This document shows positions 10,153 through 18,264 of a stretch of DNA of 64,000 bases, piece after piece. Under the pieces are notes generated by a model that did no database searches, was not told where the DNA came from, and saw only the letters and a program-made list of their open reading frames with translations. The stretch comes from JAZKFT01 sp039925965 (GTDB taxonomy: Bacteria > Bacteroidota > Bacteroidia > Chitinophagales > Chitinophagaceae). The position numbers and the translations under genes were made by a program. The number at the start of each line of letters is the position of its first letter. Position 1 is the stretch's first letter. The stretch is from the NCBI GenBank assembly GCA_039925965.1, contig JBDSXW010000026.1, positions 74,044 to 138,043 of the forward strand, written 5' to 3'.

Positions 10153-10204
10153 GGGTTTAGTTTGATGTTTCCTATAATTTTTTGAGTTGCTTTCTGTGCG
10201 ACGG

Positions 10205-10532
10205 GCCGCCTCATCCCCGGCCCTTCTCCACAAGTGGAGAAGGGTGCCCCTGCGGCGAGAAGCAAAATTGATGCATACCCCGGGTTCTTCTTATTCGTGA
10301 TTCGATATTGTAAAGCCACATTCCGGGTATGAAAATCAGACATCATATATCGCACATCAAAAAATCCAAAAGACCGCCTCATCCCCGGCCCTTCTCCACA
10401 AGTGGAGAAGGGTGCCCCTGCGCCGAGAAGCAAAATTGATGCATACCCCGGGTTCTTCTTGTTCGTGATTCGATATTGTAATGCCACATTCCTGGTATGA
10501 AAATCAGACATCAGATATCGCACATCAAAAAA
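10205..10532. repeat. Tandem duplication, two 168-bp units each carrying the family A hairpin
   Basis: Unit 1 is about 10205-10372 and unit 2 about 10373-10532, nearly identical with a period of 168 bp. Each begins with the CCTCATCCCCGG hairpin (CCCTTCTCCACAAGTGGAG...) and continues through a shared segment containing GATGCATACCCCGGGTTCTT and GAAAATCAGACATCA. The differences are a few substitutions such as TTATTCGT versus TTGTTCGT. The high identity points to a recent duplication. It lies upstream of GH28, in its putative promoter region. Confidence 0.9.
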
Positions 10533-10570
10533 TAACAATGGTTTGAAGTCGTTATTTCCCCGTTTTCACT

Positions 10571-10620
10571 CACCAAAAAGTAGCACGGTGCTAAAGTCCT
10601 CCTTTGGAGGATTTAGGAGG
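10571..10620. repeat. Post-stop repeat, family B (short form)
   Basis: ACCAAAAAGTAGCACGGTGC followed by AAAGTCCTCCTTTGGAGGA and TTTAGGAGGCC, ending 6 bp before the stop codon of the downstream minus-strand glycosidase. It matches the unit at 8548-8611 apart from an internal duplication there. CTCCTTTGGAG can form a hairpin on either strand. Confidence 0.8.
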
Positions 10621-10625
10621 CCTTT

Positions 10626-13286
10626 TTATTCGAAGAGCCAGTCGATTTCTTTTTTTGCTCCATCTTCAGTGAGGCCTGCGTCATACAATGGAATGGATTG
10701 TTCCCCATCTACGAAACCGAGTATCAAGCACACGCCTTTTGCTAGTTTTAAGGTGTTACTACCTGCGCCAAAACTGTAACTGTGGATGTTTACCGGGGGT
10801 AGTCCTTTAACCACCAGCCCATTCGCAATCTTTATATCTGCCTGGCCATAATCGTTGGCGCTGGCGTTGGTTTCCAACTCCGGTGGTTTCAGATAAATGG
10901 TATCCTTTGTGAAAGCTGCTTTTGTTGGCTTGAAAAAACCTACTAGTATTTTTATAGGTTTGTTATTGGTAAAATGAATCTCGGTTGGTCCGCTTACCTG
11001 CGAATTAAACGACCGTTTCAAACCTTTCAAGCCTTTTAGTTCTTTAGCGAATGCGGATATCCTGTTGCCTGAATCTGCAAAGCAATGGGCGGCACTATCT
11101 ATTGTATAAAAGCTTGCGCTGGGATCATCCAGACTAATTATAGCATTCTGCAATATTATTGTTTGCGCAGCAGTTTTTTCCGGGTTGTTTTTAAGAGAAT
11201 CTATTTTAATTTTAAAGTGTTGCAACTCGCTTTGAAAAGGAACCAATACTTCAGCCCATGTTTTAAAACTGCCATTCACTCCGCGAATAGGAATTTTCCG
11301 CTGCTGTGTTTGCATACTGTTGGCATAGAGGTAACTTCCTTTGGTAAGCGCTGCCAGTTTATTATACCAGGTAATACTTTGTTCCAGCAGCGGCAGGGCT
11401 TTATCCAGGTCGTGGATATCGTTTGAATATTTGTATCGTAATACCAGCAGGGCGGCTTCGGCTTTGTAGGCAAAATGATACGCCAACGCCTGGTAGCAAT
11501 ACAGGTCGTTTTGAAGTCGTTCAAACTCCTCTTTATTGCGACTGATATTTTTGCCGGCAGCCTGCATGGCCAGTACGGCTTTGTCGCCATGTGCCTTTAC
11601 TTCACTAATAATCTGAACCGGTGTTTCCCCGGTATGCTTGTCTCCTTTCCACTCTTTCTCTGCATATTGGATCAGCATTTCGCCCTCGGGGCTTTCGGAG
11701 TCATATAGCAATGTAAACAATCCGTAGCGATAGGGATTAATCAACTGGGTCATCAGCATGCCCAATGTGAGGGTCTGCCGGTTGCCATCGGTGATGCCAA
11801 ACCGTCGCAGCAGCTTCGGCGCTATTTCACCCGATTGTTCGTAGGCATCCAGGATACTTTTCCCTGCAGACAAATTACAGCCATATTGGTCAGCCAGCAT
11901 CTTCGTCCAGTAGGTAATTTCGGCTTGCCGGTCGCGGTGTGCTTTCCAGGCATAGCGGCTCCAGGCTTTGTACCAGATCCAGTCGCGTTCCACTTGTAGC
12001 AGGCGTTTTCCGTTTACGCTATCGGCGCTAAAGGGCCAGTCCCAGTAGGAAGCCTGCGGGTATAAATGCAGGCCATTGCCACCCATCACTTCATGCATTC
12101 CGATAACAGACTGCTGGATAAAATCCGGCGAACCATAACGGAATGGTTCGAGGTTCGCGAGTATATGTACGTTCTCGATCTGTACACTGCCCAGGTGGGC
12201 CAAGGTCTGGTGCAGTGCCGCCCAGCTGCCACGCGGTCTCGGCGTGGTTAAAGCTTCGCCGTTAAACTTCGCTTCTGTATATAAATTTTTATACAAGGGT
12301 AATGCTGCTGCCATCACAGAAGGAGCATCCGTATCATGCGCCCGTAAAACGATGGGTGGTTCGGAAGTTTTCCCCAAGGCCTTCATGCCGTCCTGTACGC
12401 CCGGAATAATTGTTTTTGTAAACCAATCAATATCGTCCTGGCCGGTTCCTTCCATAGCTTCGCCCAAACAAACCATGAGGCCAACATTTGGATATTTCTG
12501 AACGAAGGCAGCAATAGATTTTCTCGTATAGTCGGCGATGAGTGGAATGATGGGCCGTTCCCTTTCCTGGGTTTTAATATGGTTGTGTTCGGCAAATGGT
12601 TTGGAGACGATGATATTGTAAAACATCTGGATCACCCAAATACCACGCTTATCGGCTTCGGTAGTAAGAAAGCGGTACATCTCTTCATTCTTTTTGAAAG
12701 TAGCATCATCCACTTCTACCGCGTAGGGATAATCCTTCAGCTTTACCAGCGATGCAAACGGATGGCCATTCCAGAGATATAGCGAATTCATGCGATTCTC
12801 CACCATCGAATCGAGGTACTGAATCCATAGTTTTTTATCGTAAAGCCATGGGAAGGTTTCGGGTGTGTAGGGATATTCGTACACCGTGCGTCCTGGCAGG
12901 TAATACGGTTTCTGCACACCAATACAGGCGCCGCGTAATACCATTTCAGGTGCATCTGAAAATTCCAATGTTGCCGGGAAACATTTTGCTGCCTGTATTC
13001 GCGCAGCTAGTTCAAGGCAACCATACAAAATACCGCTCTCATCATTGCCCGTAATTTTTACCTGACCCTTATTGACAGAAATGATAAAGCCCTCCTTTTT
13101 ACCGTTTGGTACCTTGTCAAGAACAATCGTCCTTTTTTGACTATTCAATTTAAGCTGCTCAATGGTGGAGCGTAATTTCTGAGCGCCAAAAATGGTCCGC
13201 GGTGTCGGAGCTTTGTTCTCTATCAGCACCTGCGAATGGCCGGTAAACTGTATGAATAATGATAATATAGCGAGTATCTTTTTCAA
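10626..13286 (-). CDS. Unassigned secreted glycosidase with GH20/GH67-like N-terminus
   Basis: 886 residues starting from TTG at 13286, directly encoding a signal peptide (MKKILAILSLFIQFTGHS). Residues about 20-110 resemble the GH20/GH67 N-terminal domain (GFIISV...GNDESGILYGCLELA). A (beta/alpha)8-like region follows at about 115-500 with motifs VENRMNSLYLW, VCLGEAMEGTG, LRAHDTDAP and HLYPQASYWDWPF. A helical segment at about 500-760 and a beta-rich tail complete it. It sits between PL1 and GH28, so a uronic-acid-releasing exo-enzyme acting on pectin (for example an alpha-galacturonidase or GH138-like activity) is plausible, but this is inferred from context only. Acidic candidates lie in GEAMEG and HDTDAP. 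Confidence 0.75.
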   Translation of the reverse strand: MKKILAILSLFIQFTGHSQVLIENKAPTPRTIFGAQKLRSTIEQLKLNSQKRTIVLDKVPNGKKEGFIISVNKGQVKITGNDESGILYGCLELAARIQAAKCFPATLEFSDAPEMVLRGACIGVQKPYYLPGRTVYEYPYTPETFPWLYDKKLWIQYLDSMVENRMNSLYLWNGHPFASLVKLKDYPYAVEVDDATFKKNEEMYRFLTTEADKRGIWVIQMFYNIIVSKPFAEHNHIKTQERERPIIPLIADYTRKSIAAFVQKYPNVGLMVCLGEAMEGTGQDDIDWFTKTIIPGVQDGMKALGKTSEPPIVLRAHDTDAPSVMAAALPLYKNLYTEAKFNGEALTTPRPRGSWAALHQTLAHLGSVQIENVHILANLEPFRYGSPDFIQQSVIGMHEVMGGNGLHLYPQASYWDWPFSADSVNGKRLLQVERDWIWYKAWSRYAWKAHRDRQAEITYWTKMLADQYGCNLSAGKSILDAYEQSGEIAPKLLRRFGITDGNRQTLTLGMLMTQLINPYRYGLFTLLYDSESPEGEMLIQYAEKEWKGDKHTGETPVQIISEVKAHGDKAVLAMQAAGKNISRNKEEFERLQNDLYCYQALAYHFAYKAEAALLVLRYKYSNDIHDLDKALPLLEQSITWYNKLAALTKGSYLYANSMQTQQRKIPIRGVNGSFKTWAEVLVPFQSELQHFKIKIDSLKNNPEKTAAQTIILQNAIISLDDPSASFYTIDSAAHCFADSGNRISAFAKELKGLKGLKRSFNSQVSGPTEIHFTNNKPIKILVGFFKPTKAAFTKDTIYLKPPELETNASANDYGQADIKIANGLVVKGLPPVNIHSYSFGAGSNTLKLAKGVCLILGFVDGEQSIPLYDAGLTEDGAKKEIDWLFE

Positions 13287-13355
13287 ATGCTTTTCTATTT
13301 TTCATTGCTCCAAAAAATGCACTTCTTACAACCTGTCGATCAAAGCAAGTGGAAC

Positions 13356-14735
13356 CTATTTCATCATCGCTGATTCATTCAAATATTTTTCGAGCATCGT
13401 GAACCCATCAGTTCCGGTTTTATTCCGGTCGCTGGCATCTCTGGGGTTCAATCCCTGCTTCCTTTCCCATTCGTCCGGCATGCCATCTCCATCAGTATCG
13501 GCTGCTGGTGTGCCGTTTTTATAAGTGCCCCATCCTCCAACAGCTACAGGCAAATCTATGATTCCCGGCTTCCCAAATGCACCCATGCCACTGGCAGTTC
13601 CTGTCCTTGTTTCATTCACCACCCTTTGATCGGTAGCGTCTCTCGCGGGAAAAATGGCACCAGCATATTTCAATACGGCATTGTATGCGTCCGTTGCATT
13701 CTGTTCGGGTATTGGTACAGTAATTGGAAAGGCTGCATCTACCTGTTTCGTATACCCTTGTTCTGAAAAATCCAGGCCTTTTAAATTATTCCTGGTTAAA
13801 GCCTTATTGCCTTCCATTATATTCCCATCCAGGTACCACTCGCCGGTTCCTTTGGCATCTTTTGCAGAATAGTTGGCACGTATAAATTTTAATTCGGTTG
13901 GCGTTGCAGGCCCGGGCTTATAGTAATTATTCACCATGTTTACCTGCGACACACCACCTGCTATATTTACCTCGCCGCCATAGCAGGCATTGGGGTTTCC
14001 CCAGTTGTAAATTACATTGTTTCTATAGTCGATGATGGCCATGGTATCGTGCGCCCTGGCGCCATCGAAACGCACAGCGCGGCTATTCTGGTGCGCAATC
14101 AGGTTATGATGATAGCTACTATATTGACCGCCCCAAACACCGCCATAAGAACGATGGCCTTTCAGATGACCGGCTTCGTACAACCCTTCACTTACAATGC
14201 ACCATTGAACCGTTACATTTTTTGTATCGTACATAGCGGCGCATTCTTCATTGGCCCAGCTAAAACTGCAATGGTCCACAATAACGTCGTGGCAATTCTC
14301 CATGTCGAAACCATACAAGCCAGATTTTAAGGTACCGCCGGGTCGGGAACGAACATAACGGATGATGATATTTCCATGATTGCCTTTTGTTGAAGCCCCG
14401 TTTAAAATAAGGGACTGATTTTTCAGACAAATGCCGTCGCCTGGTGCCGTCTGTCCCGCAATGGTAAGATTCGATCTTTTGATCTGGATTTTTGATTGCA
14501 GTTCGATGATGCCGCCTACCTTAAAAATGACCGTCAATGGGTCGTCCGGAAATTTTTCTAATGCATCTCTGAAGCTTCCTTCGCCACCATCATTGAGATT
14601 GGTAACAGCGACTACCTGACCGCCCCGGCCACCAGTGGCATATTTGCCGAATCCTTCTGCGCCAGGGAAAGCTATGGGCTGGGCCATCAGTTGCTGCTGT
14701 ACAAAAAGAGAAATAATTATTACTAGTTTTTTCAT
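13356..14735 (-). CDS. PL1-like pectate lyase with C-terminal calcium-binding repeat
   Basis: 459 residues, signal peptide MKKLVIIISLFVQQQLMAQ. The start of the beta-helix is FPGAEGFGKYATGGRGG, followed by pectate-lyase blocks VIVDHCSFSWANEE, YHHNLIAHQNSRAVRFDGAR (candidate catalytic Arg) and IDYRNNVIYNWG. Near the C-terminus is an aspartate-rich thrombospondin-type-3-like calcium motif (DTDGDGMPDEWE) common in Bacteroidota secreted lyases. It probably cleaves homogalacturonan by beta-elimination. It lies 26 bp downstream of the Gfo/Idh gene and 69 bp upstream of the next glycosidase, so it is likely co-transcribed. Confidence 0.93.
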   Translation of the reverse strand: MKKLVIIISLFVQQQLMAQPIAFPGAEGFGKYATGGRGGQVVAVTNLNDGGEGSFRDALEKFPDDPLTVIFKVGGIIELQSKIQIKRSNLTIAGQTAPGDGICLKNQSLILNGASTKGNHGNIIIRYVRSRPGGTLKSGLYGFDMENCHDVIVDHCSFSWANEECAAMYDTKNVTVQWCIVSEGLYEAGHLKGHRSYGGVWGGQYSSYHHNLIAHQNSRAVRFDGARAHDTMAIIDYRNNVIYNWGNPNACYGGEVNIAGGVSQVNMVNNYYKPGPATPTELKFIRANYSAKDAKGTGEWYLDGNIMEGNKALTRNNLKGLDFSEQGYTKQVDAAFPITVPIPEQNATDAYNAVLKYAGAIFPARDATDQRVVNETRTGTASGMGAFGKPGIIDLPVAVGGWGTYKNGTPAADTDGDGMPDEWERKQGLNPRDASDRNKTGTDGFTMLEKYLNESAMMK

Positions 14736-14761
14736 TTCGAATTGACTATTTACCAGGGTTA

Positions 14762-15823
14762 TTAATAGGCAGGTACCACCCCGCCCTGTTCACTACTTTT
14801 ATACGCTGCTTCCACGCAGGCCATGGTGTGAATGCAGTCTGCTACGGCATTGTCGGGTCTTGCGATCGTACCATCAGCTGCCAGCATAATTTGTGCCATG
14901 CTGCCAATAAAGGCGTGCGGAAACCAACTGCCCGCCACCTCCATTTCTTTCCACTGTGGCTCTTCGTGGTCATTCAGGAAAATGTACTCAAAACTATCAG
15001 CGGCGCCGCGTGGATAATTAATCAGTGCGCCGAAATTAATTTTAATAGCGCCTTTGCTGCCTTCAATTTTAATATAGGAATGCTGCTTGGGCGTGCCGAA
15101 ATTGTGGCAATGATTGGTGAGGATATTGGCCCTTTTCATATCTCCATAATCCATAATGATATTGCTGCGGACTGAAGACAATTGCGGCATCGAAGGGTGT
15201 TTCGTTGATTTAGCATAGATCGATTTCGGATTGCCAAGTAAGTTTCTTACCAGGTCGATATAGTGAATGCTGTGGTACAGAATTTCTAGTCTTGGGGATG
15301 TGAAGAGAAAATCCCAGAGATGCCATGGTGTATAGACATTTACATTGATCTCAATATCGTTGAGTTCGCCGATCAGTCCCTGGTCAATCAGTTGCTTTGC
15401 CGCCAGGATATAGGGTGCATAGCGAAACTGAAAATTAATGCCTGCGAGCATGTTTTTCTCCTCAGTCAACCGAAGAATTTCCTTCGCCTCTTCGTAGGTA
15501 TCGCCCATGGGTTTTTGCAACAACACCCTGGCGCCTTCTGGCAAAATCCGCAGAATCGAAATGATCTGCGAGCCGGGAACGGCGACATCAAAAATGGCAT
15601 CGGGTTCCGCCTGTCCGATCATTTCGGCGATACTTTGAAATGCTATTGGGATATTAAATTTCGCAGCTGTAGCTACTGCCTTAGGATGGTCTATATCGTA
15701 AATACCCTGCACGTTAAAGCCGGCAATGGCATAGGCTGGCAGGTGCGCCGTATTAATAATGCCTCCGGCACCAATGATATAAATGGGAACGTTTGAAGAT
15801 GCTATGGGAACATTGAAATGCAT
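14762..15823 (-). CDS. Gfo/Idh/MocA-family oxidoreductase
   Basis: 353 residues, cytoplasmic. A Rossmann fold at about 12-130 has the dinucleotide motif IYIIGAGGI and the family's lysine motif in the variant form LQKPMGDTYEEA (usually EKP). The C-terminal alpha/beta domain (about 140-350) contains the SIHYIDLVRNLLG helix with a conserved His/Asp pair. Such enzymes oxidise or reduce sugars, inositols or sugar acids with NAD(P). Its place between pectin lyase and transporter genes suggests a step in catabolism of a released sugar, possibly a 6-deoxyhexose, but the substrate is not readable. Confidence 0.88.
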   Translation of the reverse strand: MHFNVPIASSNVPIYIIGAGGIINTAHLPAYAIAGFNVQGIYDIDHPKAVATAAKFNIPIAFQSIAEMIGQAEPDAIFDVAVPGSQIISILRILPEGARVLLQKPMGDTYEEAKEILRLTEEKNMLAGINFQFRYAPYILAAKQLIDQGLIGELNDIEINVNVYTPWHLWDFLFTSPRLEILYHSIHYIDLVRNLLGNPKSIYAKSTKHPSMPQLSSVRSNIIMDYGDMKRANILTNHCHNFGTPKQHSYIKIEGSKGAIKINFGALINYPRGAADSFEYIFLNDHEEPQWKEMEVAGSWFPHAFIGSMAQIMLAADGTIARPDNAVADCIHTMACVEAAYKSSEQGGVVPAY

Positions 15824-16351
15824 GAATAATATAATCGATCGTTTTAAAACCAGTGAGTAGATGTACCCATTTAAGTGACTGACAAATTACAGCTTTGTGC
15901 CTTTGCAGCCAGCGTAAGGGTTTATAGTGAAGAGCCCGCAGCCCCAACGCTTTCGCATGGGCGTAGTGTTAAGATCTGTCTCAAAACGCTGAAAGGCAAA
16001 GCCATCAAGCCTTTCAGATATTTTGAGTCTCTTTACTATCCCGAGGCTTCAGCCTTGGGAAGTGGTGAGCATATTTTTAACACGATGCCGATTATCGACG
16101 CCAGTCGTCCCAAGGCTGAAGCCTTGGGTTAGTAAGGGAGTCTTTTTTGTAAAACCAATCCGGCATTTTAAACTGTAAGAGCTCATTTTATAACATTAAC
16201 CTAATGCCCATGCGAACGCTTTCGGGGCGAGGACTTGTAACGAAAAACCCCCGAAATACTCCTGGGCAGGCCGACCCCGCCACTGTATTTTTTGGCAGGG
16301 TTACGCCCCAATTATTTTCTAGCTGTTGGAGCTACATCCTGCCAATAATCA
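15824..16351. other. Repeat mosaic between Gfo/Idh and RhaT genes
   Basis: 528 bp without a gene. It contains the MITE-like element at 16026-16142. Two related segments in opposite orientation flank that element: CCCCAACGCTTTCGCATGGG at about 15943 and GCCCATGCGAACGCTTTCGG at about 16205. A G+C-rich stretch with inverted parts lies at 16205-16345. No convincing promoter or terminator was found. Confidence 0.6.
16026..16142. mobile_element. MITE-like element with 34-bp imperfect terminal inverted repeats
   Basis: The left arm 16026-16059 runs from GAGTCTCTTTACTATCCCG to the palindrome AGGCTTCAGCCTTGGG. The right arm 16109-16142 is its imperfect inverse (CCCAAGGCTGAAGCCTTGGG then TTAGTAAGGGAGTC). 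About 50 bp of unrelated sequence lies between. Each arm contains its own perfect or near-perfect small palindrome. No ORF and no obvious target-site duplication beyond T-rich flanks. Confidence 0.7.
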
Positions 16352-17386
16352 CTACAAGCTGGCCAGGTAATTACCCCGTGTAAGGAGCAATACAGCGGCA
16401 ACCAGAACTAACAATGCGATAGCGAGTGTGCGGATGGTTTTGGGGCTGCAGTTCCTCCATTCTTTCATTACCAGCCCAGCTATGGAACTAAACAATACCA
16501 GCAAAATCATATGCACCGCCCAGCTGGTAAATTTGTATTCCCCCATATGCACGTGCCCGAGCCCGTAGAAGAAAAACTGGCCATACCAGAGCAATCCGGT
16601 AAGCGCCGAAAGTGCGTAATTTTTAGCTAGCCCGGGTGTTCCGATAGAACTGTATTGCCTGAATGTTTTTTGCTTGTTGTGCAGGTAAAGGCAATAGACC
16701 AGCGAAGTTAAAAAGGCCCCGGAATTAGAAAAAATATAGATCACATTTCCCTGGAAATCACCGGCCCCATATTTCGCCGCTACTTCGGCAATCGGTTGGC
16801 CCTGATCCAGTGCAAAACCATAAAAAGCGGAAAGCACGCCTGCCAGCAAACAAAGCGGCAAACCCTTCGCCAGATTGAATTCCGTCTTTTTCTGCTGTTG
16901 CTTTTCCAGGTCTTTTTCTTTATGCCGCCCAGCCAATCCGCAAAGCCCAATACCAGCTGCGCCCATAGCAATACCACTGACGATGAGTGTGGCACCATTG
17001 CTGCTAAGCATATTACCCAATGTACCGTGGACAATCGGCGGAATTAAAGTGCCCAACACGCAACTGATTCCTACTGCTAATGCATAGGTGAGCGAAAACC
17101 CTACATAACGAATCGCGATACCGAAAGCCATGCCGCCAACGCCATAAGCTACGCCCAGCGCAAAAGATGTAAGCATAGCCGACGCAGGCGCTTCCTGCAA
17201 AACGGTTGTTAACTGTGGTATGGTAAGAAAGGCAACTATGATTGGCAATGCCAGCCAGCACACAAAAGCCTGCGCCAGCCAGTAGGTTTGCCAGGCCCAG
17301 CGAACTACCTTTTTTTCTGGAGTGTAACACAACGCAGCACTGGACGCACCCGTAGCATGAAACAGTACCCCGTTGATTAACTCCAT
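16352..17386 (-). CDS. rhaT: L-rhamnose:proton symporter family transporter (RhaT-like)
   Basis: 344 residues, the usual RhaT length, with about ten hydrophobic segments. The N-terminus (LINGVLFHATGASSAALCYT) and the block FALGVAYGVGGMAFGIAIRY fit the RhaT family, an inner-membrane symporter for L-rhamnose and related 6-deoxyhexoses. It starts 17 bp after the lactonase gene ends and is the last gene of the MaoC-to-transporter operon. Rhamnose is abundant in rhamnogalacturonan, matching the hydrolases downstream. Bacteroidota RhaT homologues may move other deoxysugars or sugar acids, so the exact substrate is open. Confidence 0.88.
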   Translation of the reverse strand: MELINGVLFHATGASSAALCYTPEKKVVRWAWQTYWLAQAFVCWLALPIIVAFLTIPQLTTVLQEAPASAMLTSFALGVAYGVGGMAFGIAIRYVGFSLTYALAVGISCVLGTLIPPIVHGTLGNMLSSNGATLIVSGIAMGAAGIGLCGLAGRHKEKDLEKQQQKKTEFNLAKGLPLCLLAGVLSAFYGFALDQGQPIAEVAAKYGAGDFQGNVIYIFSNSGAFLTSLVYCLYLHNKQKTFRQYSSIGTPGLAKNYALSALTGLLWYGQFFFYGLGHVHMGEYKFTSWAVHMILLVLFSSIAGLVMKEWRNCSPKTIRTLAIALLVLVAAVLLLTRGNYLASL

Positions 17387-17403
17387 GTTATTGTATATTG
17401 GTT

Positions 17404-18255
17404 TTACAGGTTATAAAAAACACATGCATTATGGTATAAAATTTTCTCTTGTTCCTTTTCGCTGGCCAGCGTAGTCAACACCTCTTTGTATGCGGCCCAG
17501 GTATGTACATAGCCGCCGGCAAGCAGCGATACCGGCCAGTCGCCACCGCAAAAACATCGATCGGCTCCAAAATGATCAAGTATAAATCCCATATATGGCG
17601 CTATATCTTTTGCTCCCCAATCAGCCCGGTTTTTGGTGGTTGTGCCGAGGCCGGATATCTTGGCGTGGAAGCCAGGATGCTGAGCTGCCACCTTCATCAA
17701 ATCGCCCCACAATCCAAACTTTTCTCCGGCTGCTACCGGTGGCTGGCTCAGGTGGTCGAAAACCATTTTTAAACCCGGTATCCGCTCCGCTACTTCTATC
17801 GCCGTTTCAATATGGCCAGGCTTCACAGCCACGATATCAAACGGAATGTTTTTCTCTGCCAGTATTGCCAGGCTTTCTAAAACCGCAGGCTGCAATAACC
17901 ATTTTGCATCCGGCTCGTCGTGTACCTGGTGCCGTATACCTTTAAAATATTTTTCATGTAAGAACTTCGTGTCCAGCAATCGATTCGTTTCAACCGGGTT
18001 TTTTAGGGGCAGCCAACCCACCACACCGCTGATCCATGTTGTAGCCCTTGCGGTTTCCAGCATCAGCTCCGTATCTTCCAGGTTACCGCCTGCCTGTACC
18101 AAGACGCCTTCTGTTACGCCCGCCGCTTCTCTTTCTTCATTCAGCGCGGCTATCTCCCAGGTCTTGTTGAGGATGGATGTATCATTCTGAAGCCATGGAT
18201 ACTCAGCCCGTTGCAAATTCCAAATATGAACATGTGTATCAACGATTCTTTGCAT
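17404..18255 (-). CDS. Amidohydrolase-2 family sugar lactonase (L-fuconolactonase / L-rhamnonolactonase-like)
   Basis: 283 residues, cytoplasmic TIM-barrel metal hydrolase of the COG3618 type. The N-terminal metal motif is DTHVHIWN; further conserved pieces are KGIRHQVHDE, VFDHLSQP and FCGGDWPVS (the final metal or catalytic Asp). Characterised relatives hydrolyse L-fucono- or L-rhamnono-1,4-lactone in the oxidative, non-phosphorylated deoxyhexose pathways. It is packed 9 bp after the upstream CoA-transferase and 17 bp before rhaT. No sugar-acid dehydratase or aldolase of that pathway is present in the window, so either they lie elsewhere or the substrate differs. Confidence 0.88.
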   Translation of the reverse strand: MQRIVDTHVHIWNLQRAEYPWLQNDTSILNKTWEIAALNEEREAAGVTEGVLVQAGGNLEDTELMLETARATTWISGVVGWLPLKNPVETNRLLDTKFLHEKYFKGIRHQVHDEPDAKWLLQPAVLESLAILAEKNIPFDIVAVKPGHIETAIEVAERIPGLKMVFDHLSQPPVAAGEKFGLWGDLMKVAAQHPGFHAKISGLGTTTKNRADWGAKDIAPYMGFILDHFGADRCFCGGDWPVSLLAGGYVHTWAAYKEVLTTLASEKEQEKILYHNACVFYNL

Positions 18256-18264
18256 GGCGGCGAT

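Noticed and set aside
10205..10532. Possible CRISPR array
   Set aside because: Only two long units of 168 bp without regular spacers, and no cas genes in the window; it is a tandem duplication.
16245..16345. Cobalamin-riboswitch-like text on the plus strand (CCCCGCCACTGTA followed by ACATCCTGCC)
   Set aside because: The GGTG-AAAT core and a proper B12 box are missing, no plus-strand gene follows, and the stretch resembles the surrounding G+C-rich repeat mosaic. A covariance-model scan with the cobalamin riboswitch model would settle it.
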